This document shows, piece after piece, positions 1 to 5,912 of a stretch of DNA of 6,435 nt (the first letter of the stretch is position 1; the number at the start of each line of letters is the position of its first letter). The position numbers and the translations under genes were made by a program. The DNA lies in the NCBI GenBank assembly GCA_016200125.1, contig JACQFK010000512.1:1-6435 (forward strand), read 5' to 3'. This DNA is from Planctomycetota bacterium. Its GTDB lineage: Bacteria > Planctomycetota > MHYJ01 > JACPRB01. The notes under the pieces were generated by a model. It saw only the letters and a program-made list of their open reading frames with translations, did no database searches and was not told the origin of the DNA.

Positions 1-523
1 CCAGCATCGCCGCGAGCGAGCCCGGTTCCATGGCGCGGACGACGCCCAGCGAGTCGACCAGCGTGCCCTCCGGCCCCAGAAGGTAGGTGCAAACCGATCC
101 GGCCGGCATCTTGGCCTTGAGGGCGCCGTGGTAGACGCGACGGAGTTCGTCCTTTTCCTCCTTGGAAGCCTTCCCCCCGGCTTCGTAGTCTTCGTTCGAC
201 GTGTACACCGGGACGTAATAGGAGTTCAGGAGGGAGATGACCGTGTCGTTCGAGAGCGGACCCGCTCTCAGCCCGAAGGCGCCGCCTCAGCATCGTCCGC
301 TGGCCATTCTCCCGTCGTGCGTGAAAATGAAGACGGCCCGGTTGTGCTCTTTCGCCAGCCGCTCGGCCTCGCGCACCTCGCGGACCCAGCCGATCTGGTC
401 GAACTTCTTTTCGGAGTCCTTGGGTTGAAGTTCCTGGATGCGCGAATCGATCCAGGCCAGGTCGTCCTGGCTCGTCCAGCAACAAAGGATGGCGGCCAGG
501 CCCAGCGCGTTGAACAGGCTCAT
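1..523 (-). CDS. Probable selenoprotein, thioredoxin-like, with Cys78-Sec79 pair (3' end outside window)
   Basis: The frame starts at the ATG at 523, which has an AGGAGG site 7 bases upstream, and runs for 174 codons off the left edge. Codon 79 (289-287) is TGA, preceded by Cys78. Residues 1-20 form a hydrophobic, signal-like segment without a basic N-region, containing Cys14-Cys15. Residues 64-81 read AVFIFTHDGRMASGRCUG (U = Sec), resembling the first strand and redox turn of a thioredoxin fold. VISLLNSYYVPVY (95-107) and CTYLLGPEGTLVDSLG (145-160) match the later helix, strand and hairpin seen in thioredoxin-like families. The 95 codons after TGA keep the frame and the GC-rich third positions of the upstream half, which argues against a decayed gene. 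Other genes here end in TGA, so TGA is not generally reassigned. A SECIS-like hairpin follows the TGA. The likely role is a cell-envelope thiol/selenol oxidoreductase; substrate unknown. The alternative is a nonsense mutation or sequencing error. No known gene symbol is recognised. Confidence 0.8.
252..289 (-). promoter_or_regulatory. Candidate bacterial SECIS element beginning at the in-frame UGA
   Basis: In the minus-strand mRNA, the UGA (289-287) is followed after 17 nt by the stem GAGAGCG (269-263), the loop GGUC (262-259) and the complementary stem CGCUCUC (258-252). The stem is perfect over 7 bp, and a G-C pair inside the loop could extend it. The loop begins 25 nt after the UGA. Bacterial SECIS elements are known to lie just downstream of the UGA, with a small loop that has G in its first two positions. 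The well-studied E. coli fdhF element also has a GGUC loop that SelB recognises. The bulged U of the E. coli apical stem is not seen here, so the match is architectural and not exact. The hairpin is inside the coding sequence (codons about 85-91). Confidence 0.68.
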
Positions 524-530
524 CGTGAAT

Positions 531-548
531 CCTCCTGCCTGAAGGAGG
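531..548 (-). promoter_or_regulatory. Shine-Dalgarno site of the selenoprotein gene, buried in a hairpin
   Basis: In the mRNA, CCUCCU (548-543), a six-base loop (542-537) and AGGAGG (536-531) form a perfect 6-bp inverted repeat. AGGAGG is the ribosome binding site, placed 7 bases before the ATG at 523, and supports that start. Pairing it to an exact anti-Shine-Dalgarno sequence would lower ribosome access unless the stem is opened. The pairing is seen directly; regulatory use is inferred, because purine-rich sites can find such partners by chance in GC-rich DNA. Confidence 0.5.
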
Positions 549-551
549 GTG

Positions 552-564
552 CCCGCTGAGCGGG
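552..564 (-). repeat. Short inverted repeat in the 80-base gap before the selenoprotein gene
   Basis: CCCGC and GCGGG flank a 3-base loop, giving a 5-bp GC hairpin in the leader 3 bases upstream of the Shine-Dalgarno hairpin. There is no U-tract after it, so it is not an intrinsic terminator. It could stack with the neighbouring hairpin or mark an RNA processing or attenuation site, or be chance. The gap 524-603 holds no recognisable promoter, so the gene may be transcribed from upstream. Confidence 0.3.
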
Positions 565-603
565 AATGCCGGTGCAGTCGGCGAGGCGGCCCCGGGGAGC
601 GTC

Positions 604-1446
604 CTACTTCCCGAGCCGCTCGCTGACTTCCTTCTCGAGCGCGGCCTGCAGGATCGCCTGGACCGACTTGCCCTCCTTCGCCGCGGCGGCCTCGAGGGCC
701 GCGAGCTGGCGGAGGGTCAGCTTCACCTGCGGCGACACCGTGGCGCCGCCCGGGATGTCGAGCCAGGCGTCCTTCGCCTTGGCCAGCGCCGCGCCCTCGA
801 GCCCGAAGCCCTTCAGGACCCCGGCGGCCATCATCAGGTTGCCGCGTGGATTCATGTGGACCCCGTCGGAGGTCAGCAGGTTGCCCCGCTTGCCGCCGGC
901 CTTCTCGCGCTCGTCGAGCTCCTGGCGCATGTCGGCGTTGAGGTCGGCGAGCAGGCACTTCTTGTCCTTCGCGAGCTTGCGGAGGAAGTCGTTGTAGGGC
1001 TCCAGCTTCTGGTTGTTCGCCTCGTCGGCCTTCTCGCCGATCATCGTCGCGGTCAGGATCATCACCTTGATGCCCGCCGCCTGGGCGCGGTCGACGATCT
1101 GCGCGATGTTCTGCTGATAGGCGTCGAGGGGCACGCCCTTCGCGCCGTGCCAGACGTCGTTCACGCCGCAGCTCAGCGTCATCCAGTCGGGCTTCTTGTC
1201 GATCACGTCGCGCTGCAGCCGCGCGAGCATGTCGTTCGATTTGTGGCCCGAGATCCCGGCGCCGATCGCCGTCGCGCTCACCCCGCTGGTTTTTAGCCCG
1301 TGGATCACCAGGCTCACGTAGCCCGTCGGCCCCATTCCGCCCTGGGTGATCGAGTCGCCGAGGAACGCGATCTTCTCGCCGTCCTTGACGGGCAGGTCGC
1401 CCGCCGCGAGCAGGAGGAGAAGGGCCGCCGCCGCTGCTTTGATCAT
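604..1446 (-). CDS. Secreted SGNH/GDSL-family hydrolase
   Basis: A 280-residue protein with the full set of SGNH hydrolase blocks. Block I is FLGDSITQGG (residues 28-37) with nucleophile Ser32. Block II is GISG (64-67), supplying an oxyanion Gly. Block III is GVND (94-97) with Asn96. Block V is DGVHMNPRG (194-202) with catalytic Asp194 and His197. The family hydrolyses esters, commonly acetyl or acyl esters of carbohydrates or lipids; the substrate here cannot be told from sequence. Residues 1-15 are a Lys3-plus-hydrophobic stretch typical of a signal peptide, so the enzyme is probably exported. After the catalytic domain, residues about 229-280 form an Ala/Leu/Lys/Glu-rich, helix-prone tail not needed for the SGNH fold. 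The start is supported by GAGG (1457-1454) 7 bases before the ATG. The gene begins only 10 bases after the fumarase stop, so the two are probably cotranscribed. Confidence 0.9.
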   Translation of the reverse strand: MIKAAAAALLLLLAAGDLPVKDGEKIAFLGDSITQGGMGPTGYVSLVIHGLKTSGVSATAIGAGISGHKSNDMLARLQRDVIDKKPDWMTLSCGVNDVWHGAKGVPLDAYQQNIAQIVDRAQAAGIKVMILTATMIGEKADEANNQKLEPYNDFLRKLAKDKKCLLADLNADMRQELDEREKAGGKRGNLLTSDGVHMNPRGNLMMAAGVLKGFGLEGAALAKAKDAWLDIPGGATVSPQVKLTLRQLAALEAAAAKEGKSVQAILQAALEKEVSERLGK

Positions 1447-1456
1447 CGGGAGTCCT

Positions 1457-3058
1457 CTACAGTTCTTCGAAGAAGTCGTTGCCCTTATCGTCTACGACGA
1501 GGAAGGCGGGGAAGTTGACGACGTCGATCTTCCGGACCGCTTCCATCCAGAGGTCCTCGAAGTCCACGAGCTCGACCTTCCGGATGCTCGTCTGGGCGAG
1601 GATCGCCGCGGGGCCGCCGATCGATCCCAGGTAGAAGCCGCCGTGCTTCCTGCAGGCTTCGGTGACGGCCTTCGAGCGGTTGCCCTTGGCGAGCGTCACC
1701 AGGCTGGCCCCCTGGGACTGGAAGAGGTCGACGTAGGCGTCCATGCGTCCCGCGGTGGTGGGTCCGAAAGAGCCCGAGGCCATGCCCTCCGGCGTCTTGG
1801 ACGGGCCGGCATAGTAGATCGGATGGTCCTTGAAGTAGGCGGGCATCGGCCGGCCGGCCTCGAGCATCTGGCGGATCCGGGCGTGGGCCACGTCGCGCGC
1901 CACGATGAGCGTGCCCGTCAGGTCGAGCCGGGTCTTGACGGGCAGCCTCGTGAGGATCTTGCGCACCTGGTCCATGCCCTGGTTGAGGTCGATCCGCACG
2001 GCCGGCGCGAGCCTGGGCGCCTCCTTCGGGAGGAACTTCTCGGGATGGAACTCCAGCTGCTCGAGGTAGATGCCGTCCTTCGTGATCTTGCCCTTCACCT
2101 GGCGGTCGGCCGAGCAGGAGACGCCGATCCCGATGGGGCAGCTCGCGGCGTGCCGCGGGAGGCGGATCACGCGCGCGTCGTGGGCGAAGTACTTGCCGCC
2201 GAACTGGGCGCCGATGCGGCTGTCCTGCGCCAGCTTGAGGAGCTTTTTCTCCCATTCGGGATCGCGGAAGGCGCGGCCCCCCGGGGAGCCGGTGGTGGGC
2301 AGATGGTCGAGCGAGCCGGCGGTGGCGAGCTTGAGCGTCTTGAGGCAGGCCTCGGCGCTGGTCCCGCCGATGACGAGCACCAGGTGGTAGGGCGGGCAGG
2401 CGCTCGTCCAGATCTCCTTCAGCTTCGGCTTGATGAAGGCCTCGAGGTCCTTCTCGTTCAGGACCGCGGGCGTGCTCTGGTGGAGGTACATCTTGTTCGC
2501 GCTGCCGCCGCCCTTGGCGACGAAGAGGAAGCGGTACTCGTCCCCGGGCTCGGCGTAGAGGTCGATCTGCGCGGGCAGGTTCGTGCCCGTGTTCTTCTCC
2601 TGGAACATCTCCAGGGGCGCCAGCTGGCTGTAGCGCAGGTTCTTCCCGGTGTAGGTGTCGTGCACGCCCTGGGAGAGCGGCAGGGCGTCGTCGCCCTCGG
2701 TGAGGACGTACTGCCCCTTCTTGCCGAGGATCGTGGCGGTGCCGGTGTCCTGGCAGCCCGGCAGCACTCCCGCGGCCGCGACCGCGGCGTTCTGGAGGTG
2801 GGTGTAGATGACGAAGCGGTCGTTGTCGCTCGCCTCGGGGTCGTCGAGCTCGCGCCGGAGCATCTCGAGGTGCTTCGTCCGGAGGAAGAACGCGATGTCG
2901 CTGAAGGCCTGCCTCGAGAGCTGCCGCAGCGCGCGCGGCTCGACCTTGAGGAACGCGGTGCCGCCGAGGTCGACGCTGCCGACGCCTTCTTGGCCGAGCA
3001 GGCGGTACGCGGTCGTGTCGTCGCCGGTCTGGTACGTCGGCTCGTAGGCGAAGGTCAT
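1457..3058 (-). CDS. fumA: Fumarate hydratase class I, iron-sulfur type (EC 4.2.1.2)
   Basis: A 533-residue protein, close to the roughly 548 residues of E. coli FumA, with both family domains in one chain. It reversibly hydrates fumarate to (S)-malate in the TCA cycle, in the cytoplasm, using an oxygen-sensitive [4Fe-4S] cluster. Expected ligands are Cys102 (in [10 protein letters not shown]), Cys221 (in TSACPPYH) and Cys315 (in GVSCSADRQ). Their spacing of 119 and 94 residues equals that of E. coli FumA Cys105, Cys224 and Cys318. The C-terminal domain (about 354-533) has the family motifs [20 protein letters not shown] (416-435) and [11 protein letters not shown] (478-488). The start at 3058 is chosen because AGGAG lies 6 bases upstream and [10 protein letters not shown] begins the family-like region. 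The open frame extends 58 codons further, but that stretch is Arg/Ser-rich and unlike the family. The SGNH hydrolase gene follows after 10 bases. fumA versus fumB naming is by similarity only. Confidence 0.96.
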   Translation of the reverse strand: MTFAYEPTYQTGDDTTAYRLLGQEGVGSVDLGGTAFLKVEPRALRQLSRQAFSDIAFFLRTKHLEMLRRELDDPEASDNDRFVIYTHLQNAAVAAAGVLPGCQDTGTATILGKKGQYVLTEGDDALPLSQGVHDTYTGKNLRYSQLAPLEMFQEKNTGTNLPAQIDLYAEPGDEYRFLFVAKGGGSANKMYLHQSTPAVLNEKDLEAFIKPKLKEIWTSACPPYHLVLVIGGTSAEACLKTLKLATAGSLDHLPTTGSPGGRAFRDPEWEKKLLKLAQDSRIGAQFGGKYFAHDARVIRLPRHAASCPIGIGVSCSADRQVKGKITKDGIYLEQLEFHPEKFLPKEAPRLAPAVRIDLNQGMDQVRKILTRLPVKTRLDLTGTLIVARDVAHARIRQMLEAGRPMPAYFKDHPIYYAGPSKTPEGMASGSFGPTTAGRMDAYVDLFQSQGASLVTLAKGNRSKAVTEACRKHGGFYLGSIGGPAAILAQTSIRKVELVDFEDLWMEAVRKIDVVNFPAFLVVDDKGNDFFEEL

Positions 3059-3064
3059 CGCGGG

Positions 3065-3069
3065 CTCCT
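3065..3069 (-). promoter_or_regulatory. fumA: Ribosome binding site fixing the fumarase start
   Basis: AGGAG sits 6 bases before the ATG at 3058. It decides between this start and upstream in-frame ATG codons at 3085 and 3232, which would add non-conserved residues. Confidence 0.75.
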
Positions 3070-3080
3070 GTCCTGGGGAC

Positions 3081-3110
3081 ATTCTATTCGGCGGGAGCCC
3101 CCTGGAACAA
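3081..3110 (-). promoter_or_regulatory. Possible sigma-70-like promoter for fumarase
   Basis: TAGAAT (3086-3081) matches 5 of 6 positions of the -10 consensus. TTGTTC (3110-3105), 18 bases upstream, matches only the TTG of the -35 consensus. Transcription would start about 15-20 bases before the fumarase ATG and give a short leader that carries the AGGAG site. A 5-bp inverted repeat (tgtcc/ggaca, 3069-3081) overlaps the end of the -10 box. The rest of the 142-base gap 3059-3200 holds no gene; I see no convincing terminator for the upstream methyltransferase gene there. Confidence 0.38.
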
Positions 3111-3200
3111 GCCGCAGCGCACGCGCGCCGGGAGGCGGACCCGGAGAGCGGACGGGACCGGGCTTCTATCTGGAGTATGCCGGTCGACAATCGCTCGTGA

Positions 3201-3974
3201 TCATCGTGGATGTCCGGGCCGCGAGCCGGCATCCGGCCGCCGCGCAGCCCAGAAGCGGCAGCCGTGGCTGACGAAGTTCCGCACGGCCTTTGACTCGCGC
3301 CCCAGGTCGGGGTATTCGTCCTCCAGCCACTCCAAGCCCGCCCGCTCGAGACAGTCCAGGATCTCGCGGCGATCCGGGACGTGCACGAAGGTCGGACGGC
3401 CCAGTTCTTCGATCAGCTGGTCCCCGAAGTCGTGGAGTCGGGGATCCTGGCGGCCGGCCTTCCAGAGCGCCCGCTCCTTCCGCCACAGGGATCGTTCCCT
3501 TGCTCTGCCCAGACGCTGGTGCGTCGTGAAGACGAAGCGCCCTCCCGGCGCCAGGACTCTCCGGATCCCGCGCAGCGCGGCCAGCCGCTGGGCACGCTTC
3601 GGGATCGTCATGAGCCCGTTGAACGAAAAGACGCAGCCCTCGAAGGATCCCGCGGGAAAAGACAGGCGGCAGGCGTCCGCGACCCGGAACCGGATCTTCA
3701 GCCGGCGACTCGCCGCATGCTTTCGCGCTTCGCGGATCATGACCGGCGACAGGTCCGCGCCGAGGAGGTCCCGGTACCCTTCCTTCCAGAGGCCGAAGGT
3801 CGTCCTGCCCGCGCCGCACCCGAGATCCAGGATGCGCCCCTCCGTCGGCAGATGCCTTGCGAAGAAGGCCTTCTCGCACTTCCACAGGCCCACCCGGCTG
3901 ACGGCCCGCGAATAGCCCCGGACGGCGCCCGGATGGGAATAGGCCTGCCGCGCGAAGGTCTGGTCGACTTTCAT
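3201..3974 (-). CDS. Class I SAM-dependent methyltransferase
   Basis: A 257-residue cytoplasmic protein with a Rossmann-fold methyltransferase core. Motif I is [10 protein letters not shown] (residues 48-57), the SAM-binding glycine loop. The next strand ends in GADLSP (72-77), where Asp74 should contact the ribose. [11 protein letters not shown] (96-106) is the adenine-side motif, and [10 protein letters not shown] (141-150) is the post-III strand. The N-terminal stretch [20 protein letters not shown] (12-31) is of the kind preceding motif I in UbiE-like small-molecule methyltransferases. The acceptor substrate cannot be inferred. The last 14 residues (Arg/Pro/Gly-rich) look like a non-conserved tail. 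The ATG overlaps the ABC-F stop codon (ATGA, 3974-3971) and no good Shine-Dalgarno site precedes it, so translation is probably coupled to the upstream gene. This links the two in one operon without proving a shared function. Confidence 0.88.
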   Translation of the reverse strand: MKVDQTFARQAYSHPGAVRGYSRAVSRVGLWKCEKAFFARHLPTEGRILDLGCGAGRTTFGLWKEGYRDLLGADLSPVMIREARKHAASRRLKIRFRVADACRLSFPAGSFEGCVFSFNGLMTIPKRAQRLAALRGIRRVLAPGGRFVFTTHQRLGRARERSLWRKERALWKAGRQDPRLHDFGDQLIEELGRPTFVHVPDRREILDCLERAGLEWLEDEYPDLGRESKAVRNFVSHGCRFWAARRPDAGSRPGHPR

Positions 3975-5839
3975 GCGCCCACGGCGTCCAGCTCTTCCCA
4001 GCGCGCGTACGATGCGGCCAGGTCCTGTTCGATCGCGCTCAGCTCGGAACGCGCGGCCGAGATCTTCTGCGCCCCCTGCCGGTGGTAGTCGGGTTCCGCC
4101 ATCTCCCGATGCAGCTGTTTCTGCCGGGCCTCGAGCGCCTCGATCTTCGCGGGCAGCGCCTCCAACTCGCGCCGCTCCTTGAAGCTCAACTTGCGCTGCG
4201 CCGGAGCGGTCGGCGTGTAGGTGGGCTTCGTCGAAGTCGCCGCGACCGGACTCAGGACCTTCGGGCGCTGCCGCAGGTAGTCGTCGTAGCCCCCGGCGTA
4301 CTCCTTCAGGACCCCGTCTCCTTCGAAGGCGATCGTGCTCGTGACCACATTGTTCAGGAAGGCCCGATCGTGGCTCACGAGGAAGACCGTCCCCGGGTAT
4401 TCGGCCAGCAGCTCTTCGAGGAGTTCCAGCGTCTCCGCGTCCAGGTCGTTGGTCGGTTCGTCCAGGACCAGCACGTTGGAGGGGCGCGCAAACAGCCTGG
4501 CGAGCAGGAGCCGGTTGCGTTCGCCGCCCGACAGGACGCCGACCCCCATTCCGACCCGATCCGGGGGAAACAGGAAATCCTTCAGATAGCTCAGCACGTT
4601 GCGCGACCGGCCGTTGACGTCGACCGTCTCCTGCCCCGGGGCGACGGATTCCCGGATCGTCTTCCGCTCATCCAGCTCATGGCGCAGCTGATCGAAGTAC
4701 GCGACCGCCAGCCGGGCGCCGAGCTTGACCGTCCCCGACTGGGGTTGCAGATCCCCCAGAAGGATGCGGAGCAGCGTGGTCTTGCCCGCGCCGTTTGGCC
4801 CGATGACGCCGATGCGATCGCCGCGGTAGATCTCCGTGCTGAGGTCCCGCACGATGGGCCGGGTCCCGTAGGCGAACGTGATGCCCTCCGCCTGAACCAC
4901 CCGCTGACCGGAGCGCTCGGCTTCGATGGCCGTCAGCTTCACCGTGCCCCCCCGGACCCGGCGCCGGCTCCGCTCCAGGCGCATCGCCTCCAGCGCCTTG
5001 ACGCGGCCCTCGTTGCGCTTGCGCCGCGCCTTCATCCCCTTCCGGAGCCAGATCTCCTCCTCGGCGAGCTTCTTGTCGAACTGCGCCTCCCTCTTGGCCT
5101 CGGACTCCAGGAGCTCGTCGCGGTATCGCAGGAAGCTGCGGTAGTCGGTGGCGAAGTCGAAGATGCGGGCCCGCTCCAGCTCGACGACCCGGGTCGCCAG
5201 GGCCTGGAGGAAGGCCCGGTCGTGCGTGATGAAGATCAGCGTCCCCGAGAAGCGGAGCAGGTAGTCCTCGAGCCAGACGATGGAGTCGATGTCCAGGTGA
5301 TTGGTGGGTTCGTCCAGGAGCAGGAGATCCGGACCCCCGACGAGGGCTCGCGCGAGGAGCACCCGCCGCTTCCGTCCGGCCGACAGCGTGTCGAAGGCAT
5401 CGTCCGCGTTCAGGCCCATTTCGGCGAGAGTCCGTTCGACCCGATGCAGCTGATCCCAGCCGCCCTCCTCGCTCAGCCGGTGGACGGCCTGATCGAGCAG
5501 GGCGGGGTCCGCCTCGGCCCGCCGGCTCAGCCGATGCTGGGTCGCGACGGCGTCTCCGAGGGGACCCAGCCCCTCGGCCACTTTGTCGAAGACCGTGCCC
5601 TCGTTGTTCGAGGGGACGGTCTGGGCCAGATAGGTCACGCGGGTGCCGGGCTGGAGGGAGATCGCGCCCGCTTCAGGGTTGAGTTCTCCGGCGATCAACT
5701 GCAGCAGCGTGGACTTGCCGACGCCGTTGCGTCCCAGCAGCCCGACGCGTTCCCCGGCCTCGATGCTCAGGGTGACGTTCTGGATCAGCGGCAGGGTTCC
5801 AAAGCCGAAGGTCAGGTCGGCCACATGCAGGATCGCCAT
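3971..5839 (-). CDS. uup: ABC-F family ATPase, Uup type
   Basis: A 622-residue soluble protein with two ABC ATPase domains and no membrane segments, near the 635 residues of E. coli Uup. Domain 1: Walker A GRNGVGKS (36-43), signature LSAGR (152-156), Walker B LLLLDEP (172-178) with Glu177, and switch His206. Domain 2: Walker A GPNGAGKT (347-354), signature LSGGE (436-440), Walker B VLVLDEP (456-462) with Glu461, and switch His490. The basic interdomain linker (about 245-300, with KARRKRNEGRVKALEAMR at 270-287) is the ABC-F P-site tRNA interaction motif region and has the Uup pattern. A Pro/Thr-rich spacer (about 525-548) leads to a C-terminal helical coiled coil (about 551-617), the part that binds DNA in Uup. 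ABC-F proteins act on ribosomes; Uup is also linked to precise transposon excision and branched DNA. No Shine-Dalgarno site precedes the ATG, and a -10-like TATAGT lies only 12 bases upstream. The gene overlaps the methyltransferase by 4 bases. Confidence 0.94.
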   Translation of the reverse strand: MAILHVADLTFGFGTLPLIQNVTLSIEAGERVGLLGRNGVGKSTLLQLIAGELNPEAGAISLQPGTRVTYLAQTVPSNNEGTVFDKVAEGLGPLGDAVATQHRLSRRAEADPALLDQAVHRLSEEGGWDQLHRVERTLAEMGLNADDAFDTLSAGRKRRVLLARALVGGPDLLLLDEPTNHLDIDSIVWLEDYLLRFSGTLIFITHDRAFLQALATRVVELERARIFDFATDYRSFLRYRDELLESEAKREAQFDKKLAEEEIWLRKGMKARRKRNEGRVKALEAMRLERSRRRVRGGTVKLTAIEAERSGQRVVQAEGITFAYGTRPIVRDLSTEIYRGDRIGVIGPNGAGKTTLLRILLGDLQPQSGTVKLGARLAVAYFDQLRHELDERKTIRESVAPGQETVDVNGRSRNVLSYLKDFLFPPDRVGMGVGVLSGGERNRLLLARLFARPSNVLVLDEPTNDLDAETLELLEELLAEYPGTVFLVSHDRAFLNNVVTSTIAFEGDGVLKEYAGGYDDYLRQRPKVLSPVAATSTKPTYTPTAPAQRKLSFKERRELEALPAKIEALEARQKQLHREMAEPDYHRQGAQKISAARSELSAIEQDLAASYARWEELDAVGA

Positions 5840-5851
5840 CGGTGGAGGGAC

Positions 5852-5857
5852 ACTATA
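5852..5857 (-). promoter_or_regulatory. -10-like box just upstream of uup
   Basis: TATAGT matches 5 of 6 positions of the -10 consensus and ends 12 bases before the uup ATG. Initiation about 7 bases downstream would leave a leader of about 5 bases, so the mRNA would be nearly leaderless, in agreement with the missing Shine-Dalgarno site. No recognisable -35 box is seen 16-18 bases upstream; that spacer instead contains an inverted repeat. Confidence 0.4.
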
Positions 5858-5869
5858 CGCGAATCGCGT
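5857..5869. repeat. 13-bp inverted repeat in the divergent promoter region
   Basis: ACGCGA and TCGCGT are perfect 6-base arms around one central A, touching the uup -10-like box. Its position between two divergent genes suits an operator for a dimeric repressor or activator, but no regulator gene is in the window. Chance is possible because the arms are rich in CG steps. Confidence 0.35.
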
Positions 5870-5871
5870 GC

Positions 5872-5886
5872 GGAGCGCGAGGCTCC
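5872..5886. repeat. Second short inverted repeat in the divergent promoter region
   Basis: GGAGC and GCTCC flank 5 bases, 2 bases away from the 13-bp inverted repeat. It could be a second operator half or part of a leader hairpin for the plus-strand gene. The 73-base region 5840-5912 contains no gene. Confidence 0.25.
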
Positions 5887-5912
5887 CCCCTCCGAAGCGT
5901 ACTAGGGTTCAG

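Noticed and set aside
287..289. TGA as evidence of a pseudogene or frameshift
   Set aside because: The frame and codon bias continue unchanged for 95 codons with no second stop or shift, the TGA follows a Cys in a redox-like context, and a SECIS-like hairpin follows. A single sequencing error remains possible.
287..289. TGA reassigned to Trp or Gly in an alternative genetic code
   Set aside because: uup and the methyltransferase both end at TGA at sensible lengths and the other genes have no internal TGA, so TGA acts as stop elsewhere.
524..958. Minus-strand open frame extending upstream of the selenoprotein start into the hydrolase gene
   Set aside because: It is an Arg/Gly/Pro-rich shadow of the SGNH hydrolase in another frame; the strong ribosome binding site and signal-like segment place the start at 523.
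3112..3175. GC-rich inverted segments after the methyltransferase as a terminator
   Set aside because: The pairing is weak with a long loop, and there is no run of U after it.
3059..3232. 58-codon N-terminal extension of fumarase
   Set aside because: The extension is Arg/Ser/Ala-rich and unlike the family, and a good AGGAG site fixes the start at 3058.
1346..3271. Very long plus-strand open frame opposite fumarase
   Set aside because: It is an Arg/Val/Gly/Leu-rich shadow of the GC-biased fumarase codons, with no family motifs, while the opposite strand encodes a complete fumarase with all cluster ligands.
4082..5905. Long plus-strand open frame opposite uup
   Set aside because: Its composition is that of an antisense shadow and it has no recognisable domain; the minus strand encodes an intact two-domain ABC-F protein.
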